A DNA stretch of 64,000 nt from Paramarasmius palmivorus (Eukaryota > Basidiomycota > Agaricomycetes > Agaricales > Marasmiaceae). The stretch is taken from contig JAYKXP010000001.1 in the NCBI GenBank assembly GCA_037176845.1, positions 248,001 through 312,000 of the forward strand. The letters run 5' to 3'. The position numbers and the translations under genes were made by a program. Below, in pieces: positions 11,826-23,749 of this stretch (position 1 is its first letter; the number at the start of each line of letters is the position of its first letter). Under the pieces are notes generated by a model, which saw only the letters and a list, made by a program, of their open reading frames with translations, had not been told where the DNA came from and did no database searches.

Positions 11826-13066
11826 GGTGAGCAGTTGGGCCTCTTAGGTGGGTTATTTAGTTGTGGTTACCTGAGTAGGTAGTTGCCACCAAGTCAAGTT
11901 GGTGGTAAGGTCTTTTCCTCAATTTGGCCAATATTGAGTTCTGGGCATCTACCTATGTGGCAAGGTTGACTGCAGGTCCTGGCCTTGGTTTGGATGGTCA
12001 ATGCCATAGCAGGGTGACATGATGGAGGGGTGTCAGGGGTCTTTGCCACCAAAAATCCTGAAAATTTTGCTGGCTAGTGGGGATTCTGTGGTGTAAAATT
12101 CACATTTCATACATCAAAGCCTGACCATATACATTATACAGAATGGTTACTCCTCTAAATATACAAAAAATTAGCCTGCTTAGAGATACCAATTTTAGGC
12201 TTACAAGTTATGTCTATCTTTGTGCTGTATTAGCTGGAGTTATAAGCTGTCTAGCCTATTAATACCACAGGTTATAAGCAATTTACAAGTACATGGGCAC
12301 CTTTATAGCCAGCTAACTTGAGGTGGAGCATTTTGATTTTGTAGCATCTGATAGAGATATTCAATTTCTGGCTATTTTGGAAGGTGACCTTAGTAAACAC
12401 CTCTTCAGTAGCTTCTTAATGTATGTTAGACCAATAGACCAATAGGACAACCCAAGTATAGCTCCAGAGTTAAACCCTGTTCAGGTAACATGAATCGAGA
12501 CTATATAGTAGGATCAAGTTACTGGGTAGCTACCATGGGACCAAGGAGGTAATTACCTGATCTTCATAGGAAGCTGTCTGGGTGATGGTATTGACCATAT
12601 GCAACCATGGTAGTTGCCATGCATCATTAGGTATGTACCTAGTCAGCCTACCTTGTGTATGGCAGAGACCATAGTGTTTCAGGTAAATGCCCCACATAAC
12701 CCAGATGTCAGCCTGTGCCCTGGTAGTGATCATGGTAGCCAGGAAGATACCTCTTCAGCTCAACTCTTGTAGGCAGCTACCCATGAAGAGCCCAGAGATG
12801 CCAGGCAAATACCCTGTTTAGTTATTCCAACAGGTAGATGCCCCGACATAACTCAGGTACCTATCTGCCCTGCTCAGGTTTTAAGGCAGATACCTAACAC
12901 CTTATACACCACAGGAAGCTACCTGCACTCTCTGTCAGTAACAGGCAACCACCTGTGCATCTGCGTGAGTTACAGGCAAGTACCTAACACAATGTAAGTT
13001 GTACAGCCAACATTGGCACAATCACCCTTAAAGTCTGTACATAACCACTAAGTCTATTCACAAAGT
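11826..13066. repeat. Non-coding stretch with a cluster of AGGYANNTACCT-type palindromes
   Basis: No gene is supported. Between about 12524 and 12988 there are more than a dozen variants of a short dyad-like unit. Examples are AGGTAATTACCT near 12546, AGGTATGTACCT near 12629, AGGAAGATACCTC near 12741, AGGCAGATACCT near 12884, AGGAAGCTACCT near 12913 and AGGCAAGTACCT near 12974. They are irregularly spaced at roughly 20-50 bp. Such dispersed units are typical of subterminal transposase-binding regions in DNA transposons, and this one lies just downstream of the ORF remnant at 13067-13405. Confidence 0.55.
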
Positions 13067-13405
13067 CTATTCATAATTATCTTCTACAATGTCAATATGG
13101 TCTAACAAATCAATAAGCAATGAATCTGCATCTGGATCCACGACCCCATCATTGGATAGAGTATCTGAGTCACTATCTGAGGACAGGGACACTACATCAA
13201 CAGCATCATTCCTTCTGATGGCTCAAAAAGCGTGAATCTCTTCTGCATTGGGACCCCAATCTGGTGCAGTGGCAGAGGCTTTAAGCAGTGTCATATGCCT
13301 ATCCCATTCATGCAATAAAAGCATCCACTGATCCAGAATGAGTCTCAGCTGATGTTAGACCCCACTACTCTCTACACCCAAACAATCAGCAAAGGGAAAA
13401 AACAT
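13067..13405 (-). pseudogene. C-terminal remnant of an acidic-tailed ORF, probably a transposase
   Basis: The minus-strand frame from the Gypsy LTR edge to TAG at 13067-13069 is open except for TAA at 13355-13357 and TGA at 13223-13225. These sit where CAA and CGA would fit. The peptide has a hydrophobic stretch with LILDQWMLLLHEW followed by an acidic Ser/Asp-rich tail, a layout common at the ends of fungal DNA transposases. No catalytic motif survives, because the Gypsy LTR at 13406 cuts off the N-terminal part. Family assignment is not possible. Confidence 0.4.
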
Positions 13406-16400
13406 TGTGAGGGTACCAGAACAAAATCGCTGAAAAACAGTCATTTTGACACTAATTGTTGTGTTCAGAATCGCACTAGTACATCATACTAAGTACTATA
13501 TGGACTTGGTTTCACTACTAGGAACCTAGTAGTGCGCATATGACAAAGAATAAGATAGGCATGCACTGCGTAGTGAATACTAGCTGCACGTGCATAGACG
13601 TTGATGTCATCGTTAGCCCTATATGATTGCGCTAGGATACGCGTTGAAACCTGTAGACCGTTAATGTGTCACAAATCAACCCAAGTACTAGTAATAGGCT
13701 CTGAAACTCTGAGTCACTAATAGAACTGTACAGCAGAAGCCTAATAAAACCACTAATACAAAGATCAAATAGATGCTGGTTATGAACAGCAGCACACTAG
13801 TGACTAGTTGTGCAAGTGTGGTTTGATGTGATCAGAGTTGCTGTACTTAGAATAGTACACAAACTATAGATCTGAGAGTGATGATATGCTCTTTGTTACT
13901 TCAAAAGCAATCTAGATACACCTTATATTAGGGTCACAATAAGGGTTCGAAGGCTTATATAAGGGGTAGGAACAGTCCCAAGGGCTATATGTAGTGATCT
14001 TGAGTTTGACCAATACTGCCTCAAGTGTATTGACCCTGATAGAATCAAATCAACAAACTATGCGCAAGCAGGAATCCAACTGACTCTCCAAATGGTCAAT
14101 CTGGGCCTCTCTACGTCACTAGGGCTTATAAAAGCTAGTCTGAGGTCTAATCTCTACACAGGAACGCAATGCAACCAATGCGTAATGCTGCAGATCACAA
14201 GCCAAATACTTGATCTCTGCCAATACAACTTAAGCTCTTGTCTACAGCAAGGTCTCAACTAGACTTTCAATCTAGGGCCTGTCCTGAGGAAGTGGAAGCG
14301 AATGCAAAGGTCACTAATAGATCAACTAGGCCTGATCAAATGTCTTCTAAGCATGAACACCACTGGATCAACTTATATAAGAGGTCCAATCGAAATGCAC
14401 AGATGCCAGTAGAGCAAATATCAGATCAAAGAGGTCTATTCAACTGACAGCCACATACAACCTAATGATATGGGCTACAGAGCATTCTCCCTTCGTCTTC
14501 TCTGCCCTTTTACCTACAAACTACAAGCCTATATATACTGTCCAGGAAAGATAAGTAAGAAATTAGCTAATATAAGGCGAAAAACAAGCGGAACATCAAT
14601 GGAATAAGTCAGGAACAGAGATAATCTATAAGGAATATACAAAACAGGGAAATATGATAGTCACAACGTCCATATGAGTCGTTTATGTGTGACCAATAAA
14701 TAATATATCTATCTTTAGACTCAGGAGTTGAATCCTGTGCCTGCGGGTTGGCATTTAGCCTGTTTGAAATTTATCTTTTTCATGTGGCAAGGCACTTATC
14801 CACTAATAAGAGTCATTTCCGACATCTCCAAGCACCGGAATGGCTCAGTCATCTATGCTCTAGACCTGGGATATCTTTTACCAGTCTCCATGACTGTATG
14901 GGACCCTACTACAAGGGGTATATCAAGCTTATCTGCTTCCATACTAAGTGTTTCAGGTGTTGCCACCGTTTTAACAGCTTTGCCTCCATGTCTGATCATC
15001 AGGAATAGCCTTTGCCAACATTCTGGGTTCAGCAAATGCCTTATATGAGCCCTCGGATCATTTCTGCCAATAGAGCCATCCTCTGCATCAACTTGGATTG
15101 TTCCCTTGAACCCACATTCTCTTTGGTTGGTCATGAAAAGGTATTAAAAGTGTTTTAAAAGCAAATAGTCCCTTTAATGTGTCTTAGACCTTGCACAGAC
15201 GGTGTACCAGTTGTGATCCAACATAGTACAGCTCCCTACAGTTTTCAGGAAAGGGTCTGCATTGACAGAACCACTAATATAAGCTATAGCAGTGGCCAGA
15301 TACCCATGTAAGGCGTACCATGTAACCATATACCTGCTAATATAAGTGCGTCTGACAAGTCCTTGACTTTGACTAGCTATTCAGGGCTCATACCAGTCCT
15401 TCAGAGTCCCAATCATAGCATAACAGAATATAAAAGTGCAATAATGCATTCGAATAAAAGGTATTAAAAGTCAGGCATATCACTGTATCCATACTCTATT
15501 ATCAGGCTGGAACCTTATGAGGACATGCTACTGTACATGGTAGACTTCCTAGTAGGTCATATGGCTACACTATACTTGCGCTATGGGACATATGAGATGG
15601 AATAGTGAATGAGGACCAACTATCACAGCATAGAAGGACCCTAGGGGACGGATCAGAGCTATATACCAAATACAGTAGAAGCTGGAGGTGCGAGTCACCT
15701 TCGAGAGCAGAGTTACCTGGATTAGAAATATCTGAGTAACCGGGTCATCAATATGAGGACCATATGGGGGCTTAACAGCTTTCCCATATCGATTGGAATA
15801 TCCCTCGAGCTTCGAGTTGGGATTCCTACTGCTAGTACAGACACTAGTGACATATAGTCCTATAACAAGGAAGCAGATTGGATTCTGTTCCAGGACTGTC
15901 CTAGGACATAGAAAATATAATATAGAACTACAAGGGCATAGAGCCTACCTTCCTCGGATACGAATCCGAAGCGTTTCGGTCGAGATCGGACTCCTAGCAA
16001 GTTCCGAGCGGAATAACTATGTCCTAGCACCGATATCCGAAACGCACCATGCGGAACAGCGCCTCCGCGCGCCACTTCCTAGCAACCAAAAAAGTAATAT
16101 GACTCGCAGTCCTGCAAAATAATGTCAAATTCCGACCAATATATACCCAAACCTTCCTTTTCTGGTAGATACTTACTTCATATGGACAGAATCCTCTCCT
16201 CGTTCTCATTTCTTGCATAGTTACTATTACTTTATCGTGTCCACTTTCACTTATATGTAAAATATGTACGCTTGCGGGTATATAAGCAGCAGGGTTTCCC
16301 CTAGGAAGCTCTCAAGCAATTACCCCGCTATATACGTAGCCCTAGTGCACCAATAGCAGAGTTCTTGTCTTCTATCATTGACCATAGAGGCAACATGTGC

Positions 16401-16994
16401 TTAGAAAATTAACTTAGAAAATAAACCTTTAAAAAGCCCTTCTCTATATTGAACTAAAGTTGTGAAACTAGAACTTTGAGATACCCATAGGACAGAGCTA
16501 GTTCATCTAGTCTCTTTGGATAGGATTGATTGTTTCAGGACTAGTGTGGAGCCCCACTAGATCCCTTTTCACTTGGTGTGGAGCCCCACCAGTGATCGTT
16601 AAAGCTTAGTGTGGAGCCCCACTAGCTTATAGGTGGCCTGGTTGTCGTGCTAGTTCAACTAGTGTAACCAGTGCCTTTCATAGGAACAATAGGTCTTTAC
16701 CCTTGTTGGGTTCGATAGGTTATTTTGCGTCATAGGAACGTATAGGAATAGTTATAGATAGGTTTATAGGTTGGCTCGTGTTGTCTTGATCATATTGAGG
16801 CTATATTATCATATTACATTGTTTCATTTATCGCTCGTACACTTCCCTTGTGTCCTAGTGATTTGTAGACATTCAACTAGTGTGCTAGTTGGTTTCTTGT
16901 GTCAATTGTACAGATCCTTTGACAACGTCAAACCCCGCTCGCACAACTTGGCATATATATTTCGCTTGTTCACAAGCATTTTATAAGCCTCACA
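13406..16994 (+). repeat. 5' LTR of the Gypsy element, interrupted
   Basis: It starts TGTGAGGGTACC and ends GCCTCACA, with 7-bp inverted ends. Comparison with 48062 onward shows the LTR is continuous there across the point where this copy carries about 1.82 kb extra (13661-15485). Without the insertion this LTR is about 1.77 kb. Three near-copies of a partly palindromic unit built on TGTGGAGCCCCAC lie at 16541-16560, 16574-16592 and 16605-16625. Many differences from the right LTR are CpG-to-TpG or CpA changes. Confidence 0.85.
13661..15485 (-). repeat. Dispersed non-coding repeat, copy 1, inserted in the LTR
   Basis: The insertion site is revealed by the intact right LTR, which reads directly from GTAGACCG to TATCCATAC. 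Flanking bases ACCGT and ACTGT could be a 5-bp target duplication with one CpG transition. The body matches 51200-52835 and 63287-64000 on the same strand, and the retroposon at 609-3047 in reverse complement. It has no long ORF and no visible LTR pair. The class is unknown. Confidence 0.7.
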
Positions 16995-16996
16995 TT

Positions 16997-17013
16997 TGGA
17001 GCCCACCGCGAGG
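16997..17013 (+). other. Gypsy primer-binding site
   Basis: TGGAGCCCACCGCGAGG begins two bases after the LTR end. A TGG start, complementary to the CCA end of a tRNA, within a few bases of the LTR is the usual Gypsy arrangement. The tRNA was not identified. Confidence 0.75.
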
Positions 17014-17169
17014 GGTGGTTCTAGATAACAAGAAATCTTACTAGTGCGCCGAGCAAGCTCTACATTTATTAGTACACATTTTGCTTCATAGGCTATGTAG
17101 CCCACACTTTCATATACTTTCTGAATTAGGCCGTAAACCTAGTTCCACCCAAAAGAGACTATCTCTAGG

Positions 17170-17567
17170 ACAAAGACAAGATTCCACAAGAATCAAAGCC
17201 TTGTACTACTAGAAACTCTCAACAAGCCGGGGAACACATTCTAGATTTTCCACCTAGACCCCGCAAAGCTAGAACCGTAGGAACAGTACCTACACCCCCT
17301 AGAAATCTGGATAGTGACGACAAGTTCTATACTCCGTTACCACTAGACGACCTTCTTGAAGTCACTAGACTACGCGCGTCAGTAGCAGCCTACGAGGAGC
17401 TCCGCGAGCAACAAGAGGAACACTTAGAATTTACCACAAACTTGAGAGTAGCTCTCACAAAACTCGCTCATGAGTTACAGAGAAAGAAGACTCCTCGGAA
17501 TCCTTTTTCGCACAAATCCATTAGAACAAGAATCGATAGAGAAAAACCTGCTATTTCTCGTACAAAG
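17170..17567 (+). other. Open in-frame leader upstream of the gag ATG
   Basis: The gag frame stays open and coding-like (a Pro/Arg-rich part, then a Glu/Leu-rich probable coiled coil, for example LRASVAAYEELREQQEEHLE) for about 130 codons upstream of the first ATG at 17568. No ATG starts it, and a TAG near 17165 closes it upstream. Either the true gag start has been mutated away or gag once began in this leader. Confidence 0.45.
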
Positions 17568-18860
17568 ATGGCTGATGCACCCACTTTGCGAGAATCATGG
17601 TGAGACCTCTCCGAGGACGGCATAAATCAGATTAAAGCGGACAAGCTGAGTAAAGTAAAGCGACCTGTGAGCTTGCTCGAAGGGAGCCGCACGGAAAAGT
17701 TTGAACAGTGGGAAGAAGACCTAGATCTGATGTTCCTCGAAGGTGGTGTTACCCTAGATGAAGTGAAAATATACCTAGCTATCAGACAGATGGAATATGA
17801 CTTGAGAAAGACCTGTGTGGGCTGGGATAGCTCGCACGGAGACTCATATGAACAGTTCATTGAGAACATTAAAGAGGAAATTGGTTTTAAGGAAGGACAA
17901 GGATTGACGACAATGTTGGACCGTCTAGTAAAGAGACACCAGAGCATAGGGCTGCAAGTCAGCGAGGACATGCTCCAGACATATAACCAAGTGTTTCGCT
18001 ATGAAGCGAGTAAGCTCACAGCAGCACCCGTGTTAGTCTCTAATACATTTCTAGTAGCTAGATACCTCGAGGCGTTTGAAGAGGACTTTATCCGAGAGAT
18101 CGTTAATATGCTACAATGCATACAGAGCGACAAGGTTTCCCTAGGGAAAGGCAAAGAAAAGAAGAAAGATGATCAGGATAGGCAATTGGAAGATCCATAT
18201 ACCCTAGATGAAGTAATGGAAGTTGCTTTAAATATTGCTATGAGCAGACTAGGAGATATATATACGAGGATCCATGCCTCTAGGCATACAAGGGATAGAC
18301 ACGACAATTTAGAACCGTGCGTGTCATCCAAGCATGTCAAGACTGTTACTATAAAACAGGAACCTGAAGTCGATGAAATTTCTCACAAGATGTCTGTATC
18401 TGTGGATAAGCATGAGATGGAGATTCGAGATTTGAAGGATCTTGTTCGTTCTATGACAAACTCGATTGCTGAGACGCAGAAAAAGCAAGAAGCTTGGATG
18501 TCAATGGTTGTGAATGGGCAGATGCCACCAGGAGTGATGCGAGCACCGACTTTTGCACAGAGCAGAGGTCCTAGTTCAAGTCAGCAGCTCTATAATCCTT
18601 CCGCGGGACGACCTGGGACTTCTATGATAGGAAGTGCGGCACAAGGAGTGCAGCCACCCTACAACAACTGTTTCATGTGTGGTTAAAGCGACCATTTTAC
18701 GAGGAGTTGCAAGGTCTACCATAAGATGCGAGAACTAGGGTGGATAGTTGACGGTCCAGATGGCCGAGGCATCCTGAGAGATGGCTTGAAAATGCTGTTC
18801 ATACCACCTGGTTCGAATAAAACTAGAAAGGAGTTGATTGAAGAGTTAGCCAAGCAATGA
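17568..18860 (+). pseudogene. Gypsy gag with zinc knuckle, broken by stops
   Basis: Gag forms the virus-like particle. ATG at 17568 opens a frame interrupted by TGA at 17601-17603. It then runs through a retrotransposon Gag core (LEGSRTEKFEQWEEDLDLMF) and a helical linker to a CX2CX4HX4C knuckle (CFMCG, stop, SDHFTRSC). TAA at 18684-18686 sits inside the knuckle and TGA follows at 18858-18860. CGA, CAA and CGA would restore the three codons. A partial inverted copy of the same gag lies at 50315-51072. It is directly followed by the protease region in shifted frames. Confidence 0.85.
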
Positions 18861-20474
18861 GGATGGCCTGGAAGTGATAGCTATCACCCAGACAGCTATA
18901 TGTTTGCGCTAGAGGAAGACAATATGGGACAACAGTTCCAAGAATTAGCTATGGAGGATGAAGATGTCAGGGAACAAGAGGAGAAGGAGGAACACCTTCT
19001 GACACTCTTGCTAGATCGTCAACAGCGTCGCTTGGGACGAGGCAACCTGCAAGGGTCAAAAAACTAGAAGCTCCAAGGATGGGGCCAACGTCCAGAGTGC
19101 CACAACCTGTACCAGCCCCTGAGGATAAATCTAGATCTAGAAAACTGTGATTGGTGGTGGTAGAGATACCAACACCTCCGCGGAGAAATATACCCAAGTC
19201 TGTTCCTGTTTCTGATTCCTTGTCATCTTCTTCTGTTTCTCTTCCTTCCAATATACCTACTAGTAAAGAAAACAAGACCCCTCGGGTCGAATTAAAGGAT
19301 CTAGGCGATAAGGAATCTGACGATGAGTTCTCAGACGATGAAGACGTAGAACCTAGGAGGTCAAACCCATCATTGGAGAAACGACCATTCGATGAGGTAC
19401 TTCCTATCGTTAGACCACCTGTTCCTAGTGAACATATTAAGGCCTGTAGTGATATGGTGCCTACTAAAAATATCACTCCTGATATGGCGAAAGAGGACTT
19501 GCTAAAGCATAAAGCAGTCAGCCGAGGAGTGCCTATTGTTGCCAATGATCCAAAATCAAGGACATCACCAAGCGCGCTAGGGAATAAGCAAGTATGCTTT
19601 AAAGGCACAGACGAGGACGTAGCTACTGATCTATGTCGCTCAGAGGTCTCTTTGTCTATTGAAGAAGTTGTCAGGAAAGCCTGCCAAAATGTTCTTTAGC
19701 GAGTTATCGTCATATAGACATTCCTCGGAACCTCTAGAATATAAACCTGTTCTCTCGGAGCATTCCTTGGTTATAGATGTTGAGGATATTGCACTCGAGG
19801 AGGTGTTCGAAGTATTGACTGAGCCTAGGGGAAACTTACCTGAAGGTGCAGTCGTACAGAGGGATCCAGTTGAGACATATCAACAGGATGTGCCCAAGGG
19901 CGAGCGAAAAGACGTTATCATAGTGGCTAGTAATTCTGACAACCTCCGAGTGGTATTCCCTAAAATCAATGGGTCGAACGAGGAAGTAGAAAACATCAAG
20001 GACTGTGGCTCGCAGATCGTAGTTATGTCGACACTAGTAGCAGTTGGTTTGGGAGTAAGCTGGGATCCTACAGTTACCTTGCATATGCAGAGTGCTAATG
20101 GACAGCTGAAATCGACCAAAGGCATTGCTCAGAATGTACCGTTTGAGTTTGGAGACATTACTGTGTTCTTGCAAGTTCATATAGTTGATGATCCTCCATT
20201 CCAAGTCCTCCTAGGGCGACCCTTTGATGTGTTAACTTCTTCTGTGATTGAGAACTTCTCTGATGGTGAACAGTACATCACCGTTACTTGTCCGAATTCT
20301 GGGAGAAAGTGTACTATAGGTACCTATCCTAGGGGCATGGGAAAGAAGATCTGCGCTAGAAAAGAACCAACCCTAGTACCGATGGATGGGAATGCAGGGG
20401 CGGAAGAGTGTCAGGAAGAAGAGCCAAAGAAGGAAGAAACTGCGGCAAATTTTCAGACTCCCTCGAGGATATAA
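18861..20474 (+). pseudogene. Gypsy linker and aspartic protease region, frameshifted
   Basis: The reading frame moves at least twice: the gag frame shifts near 19050, then again near 19680. The middle part is a Ser/Pro/acid-rich linker. The last part (19659-20474) holds a retropepsin-like fold: DCGSQIV as the active-site loop, followed by a hydrophobic strand and VLLGRPFDVL. The usual loop in this family is DSG or DTG; here Cys replaces Ser. It lies between gag and RT as expected. Confidence 0.75.
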
Positions 20475-22627
20475 TCGGCAAGCATGGAGAGGTTGTACTG
20501 AAAATAGGGTACGATGAGCATGGAGAAGCACGAGTGGAGGGATATAAACTCCCTGATAGAGAAAATTTCGAAAACAATAAGCTAGCAGAAGCATATGTGT
20601 TGGCTCTGGATAAAAACAGTTTAGATGAGCGAGCTAGGGATGTCCTAGAGTCTTATGAGCAAAAGAGCGTCGACAAAGACAATATGGCAACCTATAGCTT
20701 GTGGAGAGAAGGTCTCGAGTTGGTAGAGATCCCTACTGTGGATCCGAGTGATGTATATCTCACCACTAGTGACGAGGACACGTCTCTCCTAGCAAAAGAA
20801 CATCAACGATTAGAACAGAGGCGACTAGGTTTTAGAAACCTGCTCTCGTTGATAAAGAATAAAGATTTCATTTCCATATGGGAACATCTGTTTGGAAAGT
20901 CAGTGTCACAAGTCCTATTGCAAGATTTAAAATCACTCAGACCTAAGAAGTTCAAAGAAAAATATCTATGAGCAATTAGAACAGGTATCAAGGGACTAGA
21001 TGTGCCCTGGGATCTGAGTGACGATAGCGATGAGCTGTCTGACAAGTACGATGATATTGAATGGCACATCTGGATGGCAGATAGCATGAACCCTGGGTTC
21101 CTAGCTTATTGGAAGTGGTTATATGGACAAGATGTTTGGCCTATACTGCTCCGAGGAGCGAAAGAACGAGGACTCGAGTGGTTTGTCATGCACTATGAGC
21201 ACTTCCTTGTAGAAGAAGCAGTGACTCGCGCGCAAGCTGAAAATGGAGTTGGGAAGGCAACTTATATGCAGGACGTTGTGTCAGTATATGGGAAGTACAA
21301 ACCAGTTGCGTTGAAGGTGAAGCCAGTCAAAGCTACCTTGCCCTCGGAATTTAGGGTAGAGCGCCACATATATGGTGATCTGCTAGCGGATATGCTGGCA
21401 CTCTCGACAAATCCCCCTGAGTTCGTTTCGAGCGCTAGATACAACGAGGAAAGGAAAGCTATCATAGATGCACATCATCCAGAAGGGTTCCTATGGCCCA
21501 AGGAAAGAAAACTAATGCATCATATGATGAGTCTGCAAGAAGAAGCATTTGCGTGGGACACCTTGGAAGATGGGACCTTCAAAGAAGAGTTCTTTCCTCC
21601 TGTGAAATTTCCCGTTATCCCTCATATGCCTTGGGTGGAAAAGAACATTCCTATACCACCTGGCATCTACGATGAGGTTTGCAGGATCATTAAAGAGAAA
21701 ATTAAAGCTGGAATATATGAACCATTGAGTTCCTCGTACTGATCTAAATGGTTCTGTGTCCTTAAGAAAGATGGAAAGAGTTTGCGGCTAGTACATAGTC
21801 TAGAGCCTCTTAACAAAGTCACGATTCAGTACTCGGGAGTACCACCAGCAACTGCAGAAGTTGCGAGCGCATTTTCAGGTCGCTCATGTCTAGCTCTATT
21901 AGACATATGGGTTGGTTACGATGAAAGATTGATTGACAAGGACTTGAGAGACTTGACTACGTCCCAAACGCCATTTGGACCGCATAGATTGGTAAAGCTA
22001 CCTATGGGTTGGACTAATTCAGTCCCTATATTTCACGATGACGTGACCTATATTCTCCAGGATGAGATTCCTAAGATATGTAAACCATATATCGACGATG
22101 TAGTGGTTGGGGGACCAAAGACGCGATATGGAACGTCTGAGGAGCCTCACTATGAAACTATACCTGAGAACAAGGGTATTCGACGATTTATATGGGAAAA
22201 TTTCCAGAATGTTAATAGGCTCTGTCAGCGAATGAAATATTGCGGAGTAACATTCTCCGGACCTAAAGCGTACCTTTGTGTTGAGGATGGTTTAGTTGTA
22301 GGGCACTGGGTGTCCTGGAAAGGTGAAAAGCCAAACGAGAAGTTAGCAGAAGTGGTCCTATCGTGGGATCCAGCCAATTTCCGTGATAAGAAAGACGTCA
22401 ATTTGTTCCTCGGAACAGCTGGACAAATGTGTATGTTCATTAGGGACTATGCTAGAATTACTCGGCCACTCAATAAGATCCGAGGACCCCAAGCTGAATA
22501 TAAGATGGGTCCTGAGGAACAAGAGGTGGTTGAGAAAGTGAAAGAAGGCCTTAGAAATGCACCAGCCTTGAGACCAATTGAATATGACAATCCATATGGA
22601 CTCACATTGGCTGTAGATACGTCGTAG
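20408..22627 (+). pseudogene. Gypsy reverse transcriptase
   Basis: The segments 20408-20971, 21002-21742 and 21782-22627 form a single RT-containing stretch broken by TGA at 20969-20971 and 21740-21742 (both explained by CGA) and by TAG at 22625-22627 (explained by TGG). RT landmarks include SKWFCVLKKDGKSLRLV, the first catalytic Asp in LLDIWVGYDER, the LPMGWTNS region, and YIDD at 22088-22099. The N-terminal part (EGFLWPKERKL…PPGIYDEV) matches the region that precedes RT in fungal Gypsy proteins. Catalytic Asp residues are kept, but the frame is not translatable as one protein. Confidence 0.9.
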
Positions 22628-23498
22628 CAAGCTGTTGGTTTCTACCTATATCAGTGCGATCACAATGATCCTAGGAAAAAGTTCTTTAATTGGTTCGGGT
22701 CAGTAACACTGAACGAGTGCGAGGCTAGATTCTCGCAACCAAAACAAGAGCTATATGGGCTCATGCTAGCGTTGATGGTCACTAAATATCAGACCATTGG
22801 ATGTAGAAATTTGACCATAGAAACCGATGCTAGCTATATCAAGGGTATGCTAGACAACCCTGGTGTAGGACCTAATGCTACAATTAATAGATGGATCGAG
22901 GAAATTAGAAAATACCACTTCGAACTAGTACACATTAAGGGTGTAGTTCATGGACCCGATGGGTTATCAAGGCCACCACCTGAAGGCATATCGACCCCTC
23001 AGCCACCTAATATGAATGATGTCGACTATGGCATTCAAGATGATGGGGAACCTATTACCTTTCGCATGGGCGAGGGTGAGTCCGAGGAACCATTAGAGTT
23101 TGAATCGTTCAAAGGCAATATTGATACTAGAGGTGGTTACTTTAATAAGGTCCTAGCTACGTCCGAGGAAGACTTTGAGGAAGAACTCCAAGTTGCTTGG
23201 GAAGAAAATGTGTTTTATACACACACTGTGGAACAAATTAGATATCGCTCGGGTGTTGTGTTAGACTCCTTCCTACAGAATATTATGCTTCCACCTGAAT
23301 GGACAGGGGAACGACAGAAAGAAAATCCCTATAACGAGGAACACTGATCAGAATGTGCTCACACGCAAGATGATCGGCTGCTGTTAATCAGAGATTGGCT
23401 ATCTAGGCCTAACTCCGCATCGATCAGGAACCTGACCGAAACGGAAAAGTCCAAGATTAACAAAGAGGCATCTAAGTTCTTTGTAGATAACAGAGCTC
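22628..23498 (+). pseudogene. Gypsy RNase H and start of the integrase region
   Basis: It follows RT after the TAG at 22625-22627. It carries the RNase H-like stretch (CEARFSQPKQELYGLMLAL, then LTIETDASYIKGML) and the tether VHIKGVVHGPDGLSRPPP that usually leads into integrase. Past a TGA at 23347 the frame changes, and the hAT insertion at 23499 cuts it. The reading frame resumes at 30479 on the far side of the hAT. Confidence 0.85.
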
Positions 23499-23749
23499 CA
23501 CATGAGTAGATTCACGGATTATCTGTACTCTTACCCATGAGTATTTTGATGCTTGAACTTGATATCTGTACCCGCCTATACTCAAACAACAGATATCTGT
23601 CACTCACGGATACTACTCACAGATATCTGAGTCATGGCAGATATCTGTGGGTACTCACAGGTACTCAAGAGTATATATTCATGTAAATACTTTAAATGTC
23701 CAAAATAAATCAGAAAGAACTCGGAATCAACAAAAGTACATGGTATCTA

